Origin: Anaerostipes sp.
GTDB lineage: Bacteria > Bacillota > Clostridia > Lachnospirales > Lachnospiraceae
DNA length: 64,000 bases
Reading direction: 5' to 3'
Assembly: GCA_028697725.1 (NCBI GenBank)
Contig: JAQVEG010000006.1
Coordinates: forward strand, 1 to 64,000
The notes below the pieces were generated by a model, which ran no database searches, was not told where the DNA came from, and was given only the letters and a program-made list of their open reading frames with translations. Positions 26,584 through 34,861 of the stretch are shown here, piece by piece. The position numbers were made by a program, and so were the translations under genes. Within the stretch, counting starts at the first letter, position 1. Every line of letters starts with the position of its first letter.

Positions 26584-26606
26584 GGCTAATCATTCGTTGA
26601 TTAGCC
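26584..26606 (-). terminator. hairpin at the end of the phosphatase cluster
   Basis: Perfect 9-bp stem GGCTAATCA / TGATTAGCC with 5-base loop, 6 nt after the PHP gene stop. No T-run follows, so it is a weak terminator candidate. Confidence 0.45.
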
Positions 26607-26611
26607 CACCT

Positions 26612-27337
26612 CTATTCTCCACGAATTTCTTTTAATTGTTTTAAGAAAACATGGGTGGAACGATTTGCAACCAGTTCCATTGGAAAACTCATTTCTTTTA
26701 ATATTTGCGCAACCTGATCAAATTTTCCAACAGCACTTGGATCATGAGCATCGGACCCTGCTATTATCATAACTTCATATTCTTTGCAAAGTTTTAACAT
26801 TTTAATATAGTTTTCTCTTGGATTCACTCGGCTATTCTCAGGGCTAAAGGATGAATTGTTTATCTCCAGCATAGTTCCTGTTTCCTTTGCGGCTTTTACA
26901 ATTGGCTCATAATGTACAGGAATTCTACCATCATCTGGGTGTGTAATAATATCTACAAGAGGATTATGAATCGCATTCACATATGCCCTTGTATTTTCAT
27001 CTGCAGAACCTATTTTATAACATAAATCATGGATTCCGGCTAATCGTATATCAAAACAACTTTTTATAATGTGTTCTTTTTCGCTCAAGGTACCCTTATA
27101 ATCAACAATGTTCATCTCACATCCAAGCATTAACCGTAGTCCATTCCAATCTCTTGGCACTACAGACATGTTACGAAAATAAATCTCATTACAAGTTCCC
27201 GGTATTCCCTTTCCATGTTCTGTAATTCCTAAGATTTCCAGTCCCTGATTCTGGGCTGCTTCTACAGATTCACGAATACTTCCATATGCATGTCCACTAG
27301 CCAATGTATGGGTGTGCATATCTAATAAATAACTCAT
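26612..27337 (-). CDS. PHP-domain phosphatase (YcdX-like)
   Basis: Metal-dependent phosphoesterase of the PHP superfamily, 241 aa. Metal ligands are visible in DMHTHT (~6-11), ITEHGKG, LGCEMN, AGIHD, THPDDG and AGSDAHD. This set matches the trinuclear YcdX subgroup rather than histidinol phosphatase. The substrate is unknown. It is the last gene of a five-gene minus-strand run of HAD and PHP phosphatases. Confidence 0.85.
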   Translation of the reverse strand: MSYLLDMHTHTLASGHAYGSIRESVEAAQNQGLEILGITEHGKGIPGTCNEIYFRNMSVVPRDWNGLRLMLGCEMNIVDYKGTLSEKEHIIKSCFDIRLAGIHDLCYKIGSADENTRAYVNAIHNPLVDIITHPDDGRIPVHYEPIVKAAKETGTMLEINNSSFSPENSRVNPRENYIKMLKLCKEYEVMIIAGSDAHDPSAVGKFDQVAQILKEMSFPMELVANRSTHVFLKQLKEIRGE

Positions 27338-27354
27338 CTCATATCCTCTTTCCT

Positions 27355-27858
27355 TTATACAAACTTTCTCAAACGATATCTAAGTGGCAATGGTTGATTT
27401 AAAATATCAACAGCCTTTTTTATATGCTCCTTTAACAAACCACCTTTTTGAAAATCTGTTTTTACAACATAACTTTCTAAATGCTTTTTCTTCCATTCAA
27501 ATGGACCATCATCTAATATAACAATTCCATCAATTGGTTCTTGGCATTTTTTAATCCACTGAAATATCTCCATCTCTCTTCGACATGTTTCATCACATCC
27601 AGTACGTGAAAATACTTCTAAATCAAACTTATGAAACACAAGAAGCATTTCCTGCATCTCATCGGTACAATCTTCAAACTTAGGTCTCCATCCACGTCTC
27701 CATGACGACGTCAACACAATCTTTGCATTTGTCTGATTTACAATTTCTTTTAAAACTTTTAGATTGTCTGCATCTATTAAATCTGTGTATCTTTGAGTAT
27801 TCTCATAATAATCATATGAATTTAAAACACCATCAATATCTAAAAATATAACTTTCAA
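27355..27858 (-). CDS. small HAD-fold protein (HAD of RNA-repair 'Swiss army knife' type)
   Basis: 167 aa. HAD motif I is FLDIDGVLNS (~5-13) and motif II is LTSSWRRGW; a late VILDD resembles motif IV. The spacing and TSSWR motif match the stand-alone HAD_SAK group. Phosphatase activity is likely but the substrate is unknown. It lies 17 nt before the PHP gene. Confidence 0.75.
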   Translation of the reverse strand: MKVIFLDIDGVLNSYDYYENTQRYTDLIDADNLKVLKEIVNQTNAKIVLTSSWRRGWRPKFEDCTDEMQEMLLVFHKFDLEVFSRTGCDETCRREMEIFQWIKKCQEPIDGIVILDDGPFEWKKKHLESYVVKTDFQKGGLLKEHIKKAVDILNQPLPLRYRLRKFV

Positions 27859-27879
27859 TTGGACTCCTTTAACTTTTTT

Positions 27880-29145
27880 CTAACACTGGATTTTGTAGTG
27901 ATTTAAGAGGATTTTTTCTGCCTCCGGATTCCAAAACCCTTTATGACTATCGCAACTGTCTGCAAGCTTTTGAAACAGTGGCTTCTTTTTACCCAGATTC
28001 CGAAATTCTTTAATCTCAATCAACGGAAAATCAAGCTGATTATATATAATCTTCTTTTCTCCCTGCATTTTTTTTAAATCTAAGATTCCATCTACAGTAG
28101 CTGACAGTCCTCCAATATGTGTAATATTCAACGCTGGATTTATCTGCCCTCTTGCTATTAATTTTAAGGCTTCCTTCATATCACTATACAAGCCGCCAGA
28201 AGATCCAATTAACTTTGTTTTTAAATAATGACTTCCGTATATGTTCATTCCTGCTTCGTATTTTTTATCTGCTGTGGATGCATATATATTCATACATCCG
28301 TCCATAGCCATAATCCGATTGCCAATCTCTGCAACATTTTTAGGAGGTGCATATACAAATACGTCATCATATCCTTTTTCCTCTGTCAATGCCATTAATG
28401 CTGGAACTGGATCTGTAAGCATTCCAGGATTGATATAGTAAAGTTCAATTCCATTTCTTCTAGCTTCTTCCATAGAAATCAACTTTCTAGCTTTCTCAAG
28501 TCGTTCTCGATTGGTATCTGTCACTACAAGCCGCCTTGGTTTTGTATCCATCTGCATTACATAATGAATGGCAAGCACTCCCATAGGTCCACATCCACCT
28601 AAAATAATTGTGTTTCCACCTGGCTTAATTCCAGAAATATGTTGATGGGTTCCTGGAACACTATGATAGTTGGAATAAAAACTACTTACAATACTATATA
28701 AGGCTTGTGCCATGGCTCCTTCATAAAAACTTTTTGTCTGGCATTGTATTAAACAGCCTTTGTCAATAACATGTCCTGGAACAATACAATATGTACAAGC
28801 CCCTCCAAAGTATGGATAAGAATAACCTGGGGATTCAATCTGTCCTGGAATCTCAGGAATCACTACAACTCGTTCTCCTATATAGTATTCTGATTTCCAC
28901 TTCCCACCGATGTCTTCAATCACTCCAGTAAATTCATGTCCTATAATAATTGGATTCTTCCTTATATCCTTTGGAACTCTTAGATGCCGCTGTGCCAAGG
29001 TGACTTCCTTTAGCGTAGACATTGCAAGCCCACTACATATAATCTTAACAAGAACTTCGTCCTCTTCTAGCTTTGGAAGTTCAAATTCTTCTAATTTCAT
29101 ATTCTTTGAACTGTATAATCTCACACCTTTTGCCTTCATACGCAT
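27880..29145 (-). CDS. YggP-like zinc-dehydrogenase homologue lacking catalytic residues
   Basis: Medium-chain dehydrogenase fold of ~421 aa, clearly paralogous along its length to the gene at 39087. Shared segments include GHEF(T/A)G, GYSYxYxGG, GGCGPMG/GCAGPMG and THIGG. The position of the catalytic-zinc cysteine (NSVCLST in the paralogue) is alanine here (SGLAMST, A41), and the AEP motif is AQA. It may have another activity or a non-catalytic role. The start is set at the second Met (29145), with GGAG five bases upstream; the track starts at a GTG two codons earlier. It sits among phosphatase genes. Confidence 0.8.
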   Translation of the reverse strand: MRMKAKGVRLYSSKNMKLEEFELPKLEEDEVLVKIICSGLAMSTLKEVTLAQRHLRVPKDIRKNPIIIGHEFTGVIEDIGGKWKSEYYIGERVVVIPEIPGQIESPGYSYPYFGGACTYCIVPGHVIDKGCLIQCQTKSFYEGAMAQALYSIVSSFYSNYHSVPGTHQHISGIKPGGNTIILGGCGPMGVLAIHYVMQMDTKPRRLVVTDTNRERLEKARKLISMEEARRNGIELYYINPGMLTDPVPALMALTEEKGYDDVFVYAPPKNVAEIGNRIMAMDGCMNIYASTADKKYEAGMNIYGSHYLKTKLIGSSGGLYSDMKEALKLIARGQINPALNITHIGGLSATVDGILDLKKMQGEKKIIYNQLDFPLIEIKEFRNLGKKKPLFQKLADSCDSHKGFWNPEAEKILLNHYKIQC

Positions 29146-29155
29146 CCACACTCCT

Positions 29156-29806
29156 TTACATATCCAAGCACAACTCCGTAGTTATTTTGTGAATCGAATT
29201 CACTTCTATGTCTGCTTCTGGAAGACTTGGTAGACCAAATTCCGGATTGCAATATCCAATGGCCTTCATCCCTGCTTTCTTCGCCGCAATCACTCCATTT
29301 CTGGAATCCTCTATTACAAGACACTCTTTAGGATTCTTCTTTAATCCTTTCGCCGTATATAAAAATATATCAGGATGTGGTTTAGATTCAACACAATCTT
29401 CTCCACTCATAAGCATATCAAAATACGGTTCAATCTCAAATAATTTTACAACTCTCTTGATTTCATCCTTAGGAGAAGATGATGCCACTGCCAGAGGAAC
29501 TTTATTTGCATGAAGTTTTTGAATCAACTCTATGGTTCCATCAATTGGATGAAGTCCTTCTTCTTCAATCATCTGCTCTCTAAATCTCCACATCTCATCC
29601 ATACAGTCTTCAATTGTTGTATTGATTTGAAAATGATTAATTACTGATGTCCACATTCTATTATTACTCACGCCAATAAATTTGTTATTTAATTCCTTTG
29701 ATATGCTCTTTCCATGTAATCCAAGCACATGGTTGATACATCGAAAATATCCTGGTTCTGTATCAACAATAACTCCATCCATATCAAATATTACTGCCTT
29801 TGCCAT
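29156..29806 (-). CDS. HAD-family phosphatase (beta-phosphoglucomutase-like)
   Basis: 216 aa, subfamily IA HAD hydrolase. Motif I FDMDGVIVDTEP (~6-17), a helical cap, motif II VASSSP, motif III with KPHPDIF and motif IV VIEDSRNG. Similar proteins are phosphatases of small sugar phosphates or beta-phosphoglucomutases; the sequence does not separate these. It lies between the Cof-type HAD and the dehydrogenase homologue, with gaps of 14 and about 10 nt. Confidence 0.88.
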   Translation of the reverse strand: MAKAVIFDMDGVIVDTEPGYFRCINHVLGLHGKSISKELNNKFIGVSNNRMWTSVINHFQINTTIEDCMDEMWRFREQMIEEEGLHPIDGTIELIQKLHANKVPLAVASSSPKDEIKRVVKLFEIEPYFDMLMSGEDCVESKPHPDIFLYTAKGLKKNPKECLVIEDSRNGVIAAKKAGMKAIGYCNPEFGLPSLPEADIEVNSIHKITTELCLDM

Positions 29807-29820
29807 ATCCTAATCTCCTT

Positions 29821-30630
29821 TTATTCTTTCTTGCACCAATACAGCTCTCCATCAAGCACTGCCTTTAACACTTTTAACACGCCATCTTCTTTGTTGGAAT
29901 CTGTGATAAAATTCGCAGCTTCTTTTACTTCTTCTCTTGCATTGGCTACTGCAAAGCTATGTGTTGCTCTTTTTAACATTTCAATGTCGTTATTATTATC
30001 ACCAAATGCCAACGTTTCATCTTTTGAAATATTGTATGCCTCCTGAAATCTCTTTACAGAAGTTCCCTTATTTACGCCAGTATTCATACAGTCAAGCCAT
30101 AACTCTCCTGCACTTGCAAGATAAATCGATGCTCCCCACTTTTTGAAGAATTCATCCCCTACTACTTTTTCTGGTCCATCTTGATGAAAAATAGAAACTT
30201 TACAAATATCCGCCTTTACTTTCATGATATCATGTACAAGTACAATCTCGTATCCATATTCATTTTTCATATATTCATATAAGCCCTTATTATCTGTATA
30301 ACTTTCATGAGCTGCACACAAAAGTGCATGGCATCTATTATGAGCTTCTGCATCTTCAATAATACTTTTCACAATAAAGGGATCCATCACATCCCTATGT
30401 TTAAATTCCTTTGATGTAATTACAGCACCATTTTCAGAAAGCATAATAATATCATCTTTAATTGGTTCAAAAACCGTTTCAATACTTTTCCTTTGTCGTC
30501 CACTTGCCGCAATAAATAACACACCTCTGCTTTGAAGTTCTCGAATCACGTCAAAATACTCTGGATTAAGCTCAAGTGTTCCATCCTCTAATAAAGTTCC
30601 ATCAATATCTGTTGCGATTAATTTAATCAT
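29821..30630 (-). CDS. Cof-type HAD-IIB phosphatase
   Basis: 269 aa. Motif I ATDIDGTLLEDG (~6-17), GRQRKSIE, a C2B cap and motif IV AFGDNNNDIEMLKRATHSFAVANA typical of the Cof/YidA group. These act on sugar phosphates, FMN-type or pyridoxal phosphates. It is the first gene of the five-gene cluster and has a near-consensus promoter upstream. Confidence 0.9.
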   Translation of the reverse strand: MIKLIATDIDGTLLEDGTLELNPEYFDVIRELQSRGVLFIAASGRQRKSIETVFEPIKDDIIMLSENGAVITSKEFKHRDVMDPFIVKSIIEDAEAHNRCHALLCAAHESYTDNKGLYEYMKNEYGYEIVLVHDIMKVKADICKVSIFHQDGPEKVVGDEFFKKWGASIYLASAGELWLDCMNTGVNKGTSVKRFQEAYNISKDETLAFGDNNNDIEMLKRATHSFAVANAREEVKEAANFITDSNKEDGVLKVLKAVLDGELYWCKKE

Positions 30631-30680
30631 CGTTATCTTCCTTTCTACTGGTCAGAGTTTATCTCAATTTCCATAGTTTC

Positions 30681-30709
30681 ATTATACTTGATTCCTCTGT
30701 TAATGACAA
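30681..30709 (-). promoter_or_regulatory. promoter of the phosphatase cluster
   Basis: Minus strand TTGTCA, 17-base spacer, TATAAT, 51 nt upstream of the Cof-type HAD start. Confidence 0.7.
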
Positions 30710-30820
30710 ACTCATTTATTTATAGTAAATTTCAAAAATCCATAATATCAATACTTAGGTATTTTGTATGTGTACCTTGCATCCTTTAAAATATAAGAAA
30801 CATTGAAAAGGAGGTCTTCC

Positions 30821-31111
30821 ATGTTTGGACATCAATTAAAATTTCTACGAGAATCCCACAATTTAAGCCAAGTTGATTTAGCCAAAGCTCTATCTGTCAG
30901 CAAACAAACAGTAAGTAATTGGGAACATAATAATATTATGCCATCCGTAGATAAGCTTTGTTCTATTGCTCGTTATTTTTCATGCAGCACTGATTATCTC
31001 CTTGAAATGAACAATCGCCAATATTTAATAGAAACATCTAATATGACACCTAGACAGATCTCCCACATTCAACAACTTGTGAAAGATTTTCAGGAACTAA
31101 ACCATAAATAA
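30821..31111 (+). CDS. XRE-family helix-turn-helix regulator
   Basis: 96-aa regulator. The N-terminal HTH (LKFLRESHNLSQVDLAKALSVSKQTVSNWEHNN) is complete; the C-terminal ~35 residues are short and polar. The track start at 30803 is a TTG inside the ribosome site; AAAGGAGG points to ATG at 30821. It is divergent from the phosphatase cluster and shares a 190-nt intergenic region that contains AATACTTAGGTATT, a possible operator. Its targets are unknown. Confidence 0.88.
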   Translation: MFGHQLKFLRESHNLSQVDLAKALSVSKQTVSNWEHNNIMPSVDKLCSIARYFSCSTDYLLEMNNRQYLIETSNMTPRQISHIQQLVKDFQELNHK

Positions 31112-31112
31112 C

Positions 31113-31155
31113 AAAAAATCCAAAGACTCGCTATATATAGTCTTTGGATTTTTGT
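31113..31155. terminator. two-way terminator between xre gene and metA
   Basis: Stem AAAAATCCAAAGACT / AGTCTTTGGATTTTT with A-run and T-run on both sides lies between convergent genes, so it can serve both strands. Confidence 0.9.
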
Positions 31156-31156
31156 T

Positions 31157-32080
31157 TTATTTATTCTCATCATCAGCCCAGTGATATGGTGTATTCTGAT
31201 ATACGTAATAATTAAGCCAATTATTATAAAGAGTATTTGCATGGCATCTCCATGATTTTACTGGTCCCTTTTCTGGATTATCATCTAAATAATAATTCTT
31301 TGGAACCTCTGGGTTCAATCCCTTCTTTACATCTCTTTGATATTCTGTATCAAGGGTCATCACATCATATTCTGGATGTCCTGTCACGAAAATCTGACTT
31401 CCTGTTTTATTTACAATTGCATAAGGACCAGTTTCTTCTGATTCAGCAACAATCATTAAGTCTTTATTTTTACGAACTGCCTCACCATCCACTGCTGTAT
31501 TTCTAGAATGTGGTGCATAAAAATAATCATCAAATCCACGAACTAATGGTGTCTTTTTATGTATTGTGTGGTGTCGATACACGCCTGATATCTTCTGATC
31601 TAAGGCTTCTTTTTTAATTCCATAATGATAATAAAGTCCCGCTTGTGCTGCCCAGCAAATATGAAGTGTAGACGTTACATTGGTCTTGCTCCATTCCATA
31701 ATTGCAGCAACTTCATCCCAGTAGTCCACTTCCTCAAATTCCTTTAACTCTACAGGGGCTCCTGTAATAATCATTCCATCAAACTTCTTTTCTTTGATTT
31801 TAGAAAATACAGTATAAAACTTCTCCATATGTGCTTCCGGCACATGGGTTGGTGTATATGATTCTGTCTGTAAAAATGTAATATCTAACTGTAATGGTGT
31901 ATTGGATAAACTGCGAAGTAAGTGCAATTCTGTCTCTAACTTTGTTGGCATTAGATTCAAAATAACAATCTTTAGAGGTCTAATATCCTGCGTACCCGCA
32001 CGATCCATGTCCATAACGAATACATTTTCTTTTTCTAGTATAGCCTTTGCTGGCAATGCTGCGTCGATTCTAATTGGCAT
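31157..32080 (-). CDS. metA: homoserine O-acetyltransferase (MetA type)
   Basis: First committed step of methionine synthesis: acylation of homoserine. The 307-aa protein has the catalytic cysteine in LHICWAAQAG (C142), the FYAPHSR region and VTGHPEYD. Residue 111 is Glu (GAPVELKEFEEVDYW); in studied MetA enzymes Glu here goes with acetyl-CoA and Gly with succinyl-CoA, so acetyltransferase is favoured. It lies 33 nt after ligA and ends at a strong terminator. Confidence 0.94.
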   Translation of the reverse strand: MPIRIDAALPAKAILEKENVFVMDMDRAGTQDIRPLKIVILNLMPTKLETELHLLRSLSNTPLQLDITFLQTESYTPTHVPEAHMEKFYTVFSKIKEKKFDGMIITGAPVELKEFEEVDYWDEVAAIMEWSKTNVTSTLHICWAAQAGLYYHYGIKKEALDQKISGVYRHHTIHKKTPLVRGFDDYFYAPHSRNTAVDGEAVRKNKDLMIVAESEETGPYAIVNKTGSQIFVTGHPEYDVMTLDTEYQRDVKKGLNPEVPKNYYLDDNPEKGPVKSWRCHANTLYNNWLNYYVYQNTPYHWADDENK

Positions 32081-32113
32081 TTATGTCACTCCCTTTTTAT
32101 TTTTTGATGATTT

Positions 32114-34072
32114 TTATGCCTTAATCATCTCTATAAAATCTTTTTCACTAATAATTGGAACACTTAAATCTTTTGCTTTTTTATTCTTAGAAGATGTTGA
32201 TGTGGTATCATTGTTAATCAAGTAATCTGTCTTTCCCGTCACACTTCCTGTTGCTTTTCCACCAAGTTCTTCTATATGCTCTTTCAATGCTTTTCGATTT
32301 GTATATTCATTTAAAGAGCCTGTAATTACAAATACTTTTCCCTCTAATATCTTTTCTGCACTAGATTTCTCTCTCTTTTGAATATCTAAATATTCTAACA
32401 ATTTATCTACTGTGTTTTGATTGTTTGGCAATGCAAAATATCCTTTCATTGCCTGTCCAATCATAGGACCAATTCCATCAATGGCTATAAAATCATCTAC
32501 ATCCGCTTTTCGGATCGCATCAAAATCATCTTCAAAATGACTGCAGATTAACTTTGCATTAGACAAGCCGACATTTGCAATTCCAAGACTATAAATAAAG
32601 TTTGGAAGAAGCACTGTCTTTGCCCCATGGATTGCTGAGATTAAATTTTCATAAGATTTTTCTCCAAAGCCCTCCATATGAATAATGGTATCTTTATATT
32701 GCTCTAGTGTAAAAATGTCATAAAGCTCCTCTAAGATTCCACCTTGAATCATCTTGTCTAACGTTGCTTCTGAAAGTCCATCCACATTTAATGCATCTCT
32801 GGAAACAAAATGTGAAAATAATTTTAGCTTCTTGGCACTGCAAAATTCATTGGTACACACAAGAGTTTTAATTCCATTTTCACTTTCTACCTTGGTCTGT
32901 CCACCACAGGCTGGACAAGTTTTTGGAATATCAATATGATTTGATTTTGTAAAATTCTCTGCCAGTTGAGGAATAATCATATTTGCCTTGTAAACTGTAA
33001 TATCATCCCCAATTCCAAGTTCTAACTCTTCCATAACACTAAGATTGTGAAGACTCGCCCGACTTACTGTTGTTCCTTCTAATTCCACTGGATCAAAGAT
33101 TGCCACTGGATTAATCAGTCCAGTTCTTGAAGGACTCCACTCAATCTCAGTTAGCTTTGTCTTTGCTGTCTCATCTGCCCATTTAAATGCAATGGAATCT
33201 CTGGGAAACTTTGCCGTTCTTCCTAAACTTCTTCCATATGCAATATCGTCATACAATAGCACAAGTCCATCTGATGGTGCATCATGTTTCGGCATTTTGT
33301 CAGCGAAATCCTGTACTGCATCAGATATGGTATCACTTGTTACTGCCTTGTAATCCACCATGTCAAATCCAAGTTCTCTCGCCCAAGCAATCTTTTTTTC
33401 CATGGAATTATGAAAATCAACATCTCCCACATCCCCCACAGAAAATCCGTAAAAATGTACTTTTCTCTGTGCTGTAATCTCATTGTTTAACTGTCGTACA
33501 GAACCACTACATAGATTTCTTGGATTCTTATACTGGCTTTCTACATCTGGCATTTCCTCATTCATTTTCTTAAAATCAGAATATAAAATAACTGCTTCCC
33601 CACGAATCACCAATGTATTCTCATAGGCAATCTTTCTTGGAAGATTCACAAACACCTTTGCATTATTTGTGATAACTTCTCCTATCTCACCATTTCCACG
33701 AGTAACAGCCTTTGATAGTTCCCCGTTTTCATAGGTTAGCACAACTGTAAGCCCATCTAATTTCCAAGACAGAAGCCCTTTTTGATTTCCTAGCCATGAT
33801 GCTAAAGCATCTACTTCCTTTGTCTTGTCCAATGAAAGCATAGGTGATGGATGTGCCTCCTTTTCAAGGTTTGTTAAAAGCTCATATCCAACATGAACAG
33901 TAGGACTATTTGACAATACTGTCTTTGTATCCTTTTCAAGTTCACCTAGTTCATCATACAATTTATCATATTCAAAATTCGACATAATTTCTTGATTCTT
34001 CTGATAGTAAGCTTCACTTGCTTCATTTAAAATCTGAATCAATTCCTTCATTCGCTGAATTTTATTCACCAT
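32114..34072 (-). CDS. ligA: NAD-dependent DNA ligase, divergent
   Basis: Seals DNA nicks using NAD+. Domains in order: Ia, adenylation domain with nucleophile K104 (SWKLDGLTVV), OB fold, zinc finger (CPACGG...CTNEFC), helix-hairpin-helix array and C-terminal BRCT (FVITGSLNEYTNRKALKEHIEELGGK). 652 aa. Core motifs deviate from the usual forms: KLDGLTVV rather than KIDGLAIS, and TRGNGEIGEVITNNA rather than TRGDGxxGEDVTxN. It may be a second, diverged ligase. It overlaps the rluF stop by 11 nt. Confidence 0.88.
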   Translation of the reverse strand: MVNKIQRMKELIQILNEASEAYYQKNQEIMSNFEYDKLYDELGELEKDTKTVLSNSPTVHVGYELLTNLEKEAHPSPMLSLDKTKEVDALASWLGNQKGLLSWKLDGLTVVLTYENGELSKAVTRGNGEIGEVITNNAKVFVNLPRKIAYENTLVIRGEAVILYSDFKKMNEEMPDVESQYKNPRNLCSGSVRQLNNEITAQRKVHFYGFSVGDVGDVDFHNSMEKKIAWARELGFDMVDYKAVTSDTISDAVQDFADKMPKHDAPSDGLVLLYDDIAYGRSLGRTAKFPRDSIAFKWADETAKTKLTEIEWSPSRTGLINPVAIFDPVELEGTTVSRASLHNLSVMEELELGIGDDITVYKANMIIPQLAENFTKSNHIDIPKTCPACGGQTKVESENGIKTLVCTNEFCSAKKLKLFSHFVSRDALNVDGLSEATLDKMIQGGILEELYDIFTLEQYKDTIIHMEGFGEKSYENLISAIHGAKTVLLPNFIYSLGIANVGLSNAKLICSHFEDDFDAIRKADVDDFIAIDGIGPMIGQAMKGYFALPNNQNTVDKLLEYLDIQKREKSSAEKILEGKVFVITGSLNEYTNRKALKEHIEELGGKATGSVTGKTDYLINNDTTSTSSKNKKAKDLSVPIISEKDFIEMIKA

Positions 34073-34793
34073 CTAACTCCTTCTTCAAACGTTCCCACTC
34101 ATCAGGACGCAGCTTTCGATAAGTTCCTTCTTTCAAGTGTCCAAGTTGAATACTCATCAAACGGACTCTCTTTAGTTTTACCACTCTATAACCAAAATAC
34201 TCGCACATTCGACGAATTTGGCGATTCAATCCCTGAGTCAAAACAATACGAAATGTATGTGCATTCTCCTTGATTACTTCACACTCTCTCGTTACAACAT
34301 CTAATTCTTCTAAGGGAACACCTTGTCGCATTCCCTGAATAAATGTACTTGTAATCTTTTTATCTACTGTGACTTCATATTCCTTCTCATGGTAATTCCT
34401 TGCTTTCATAATCTCATTGGCCATCTCACCATCATTGGTAAGCAAAATAAGCCCTTGAGAATCCTTATCAAGTCTTCCCACTGGATAAATTCTCGTTGGA
34501 TAATTGATAAAATCTATAATATTGTTCTTTTCTTTTTTACTTGAGGTACATACAACCCCAACAGGCTTATGAAATACCAGACAGACCAAATCATTCTCAA
34601 TTTCCACTGGTTTTCCATTAAACACAACCCTCTGACCCCTGGACACCTTTGTTCCCTTGGTCGCAGTTTCCCCGTCAACAAGAACCTTTCCCTGCTCCAC
34701 AAACACATCTGCCTGTCTTCTAGAACAGACTCCTGCCTGACTCAAATATTTATTAATTCGTACTGATTCTTCTATCTCACGCTTTTGCTTCAT
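34062..34793 (-). CDS. rluF: 23S rRNA pseudouridine synthase (RluF-like)
   Basis: 243 aa. N-terminal S4 domain (INKYLSQAGVCSRRQADVFVEQGKV) and RsuA/RluB/E/F catalytic core with GRLDKDSQGL (catalytic D109). The combination VGRLDKDSQGLILLTNDG, HEKEYEVTVDK and LTQGLNRQIRRMCEYFGYRVVKLKRVRLM is closest to RluF, which modifies U2604 and tRNA-Tyr U35 in E. coli. RluB-like specificity cannot be ruled out. Confidence 0.86.
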   Translation of the reverse strand: MKQKREIEESVRINKYLSQAGVCSRRQADVFVEQGKVLVDGETATKGTKVSRGQRVVFNGKPVEIENDLVCLVFHKPVGVVCTSSKKEKNNIIDFINYPTRIYPVGRLDKDSQGLILLTNDGEMANEIMKARNYHEKEYEVTVDKKITSTFIQGMRQGVPLEELDVVTRECEVIKENAHTFRIVLTQGLNRQIRRMCEYFGYRVVKLKRVRLMSIQLGHLKEGTYRKLRPDEWERLKKELDGE

Positions 34794-34861
34794 AATACAT
34801 CCTTTTTTTATTAGTGTTATTCATTTTCATACAGAGTCTATTGTAACATATAATTCGCAAT

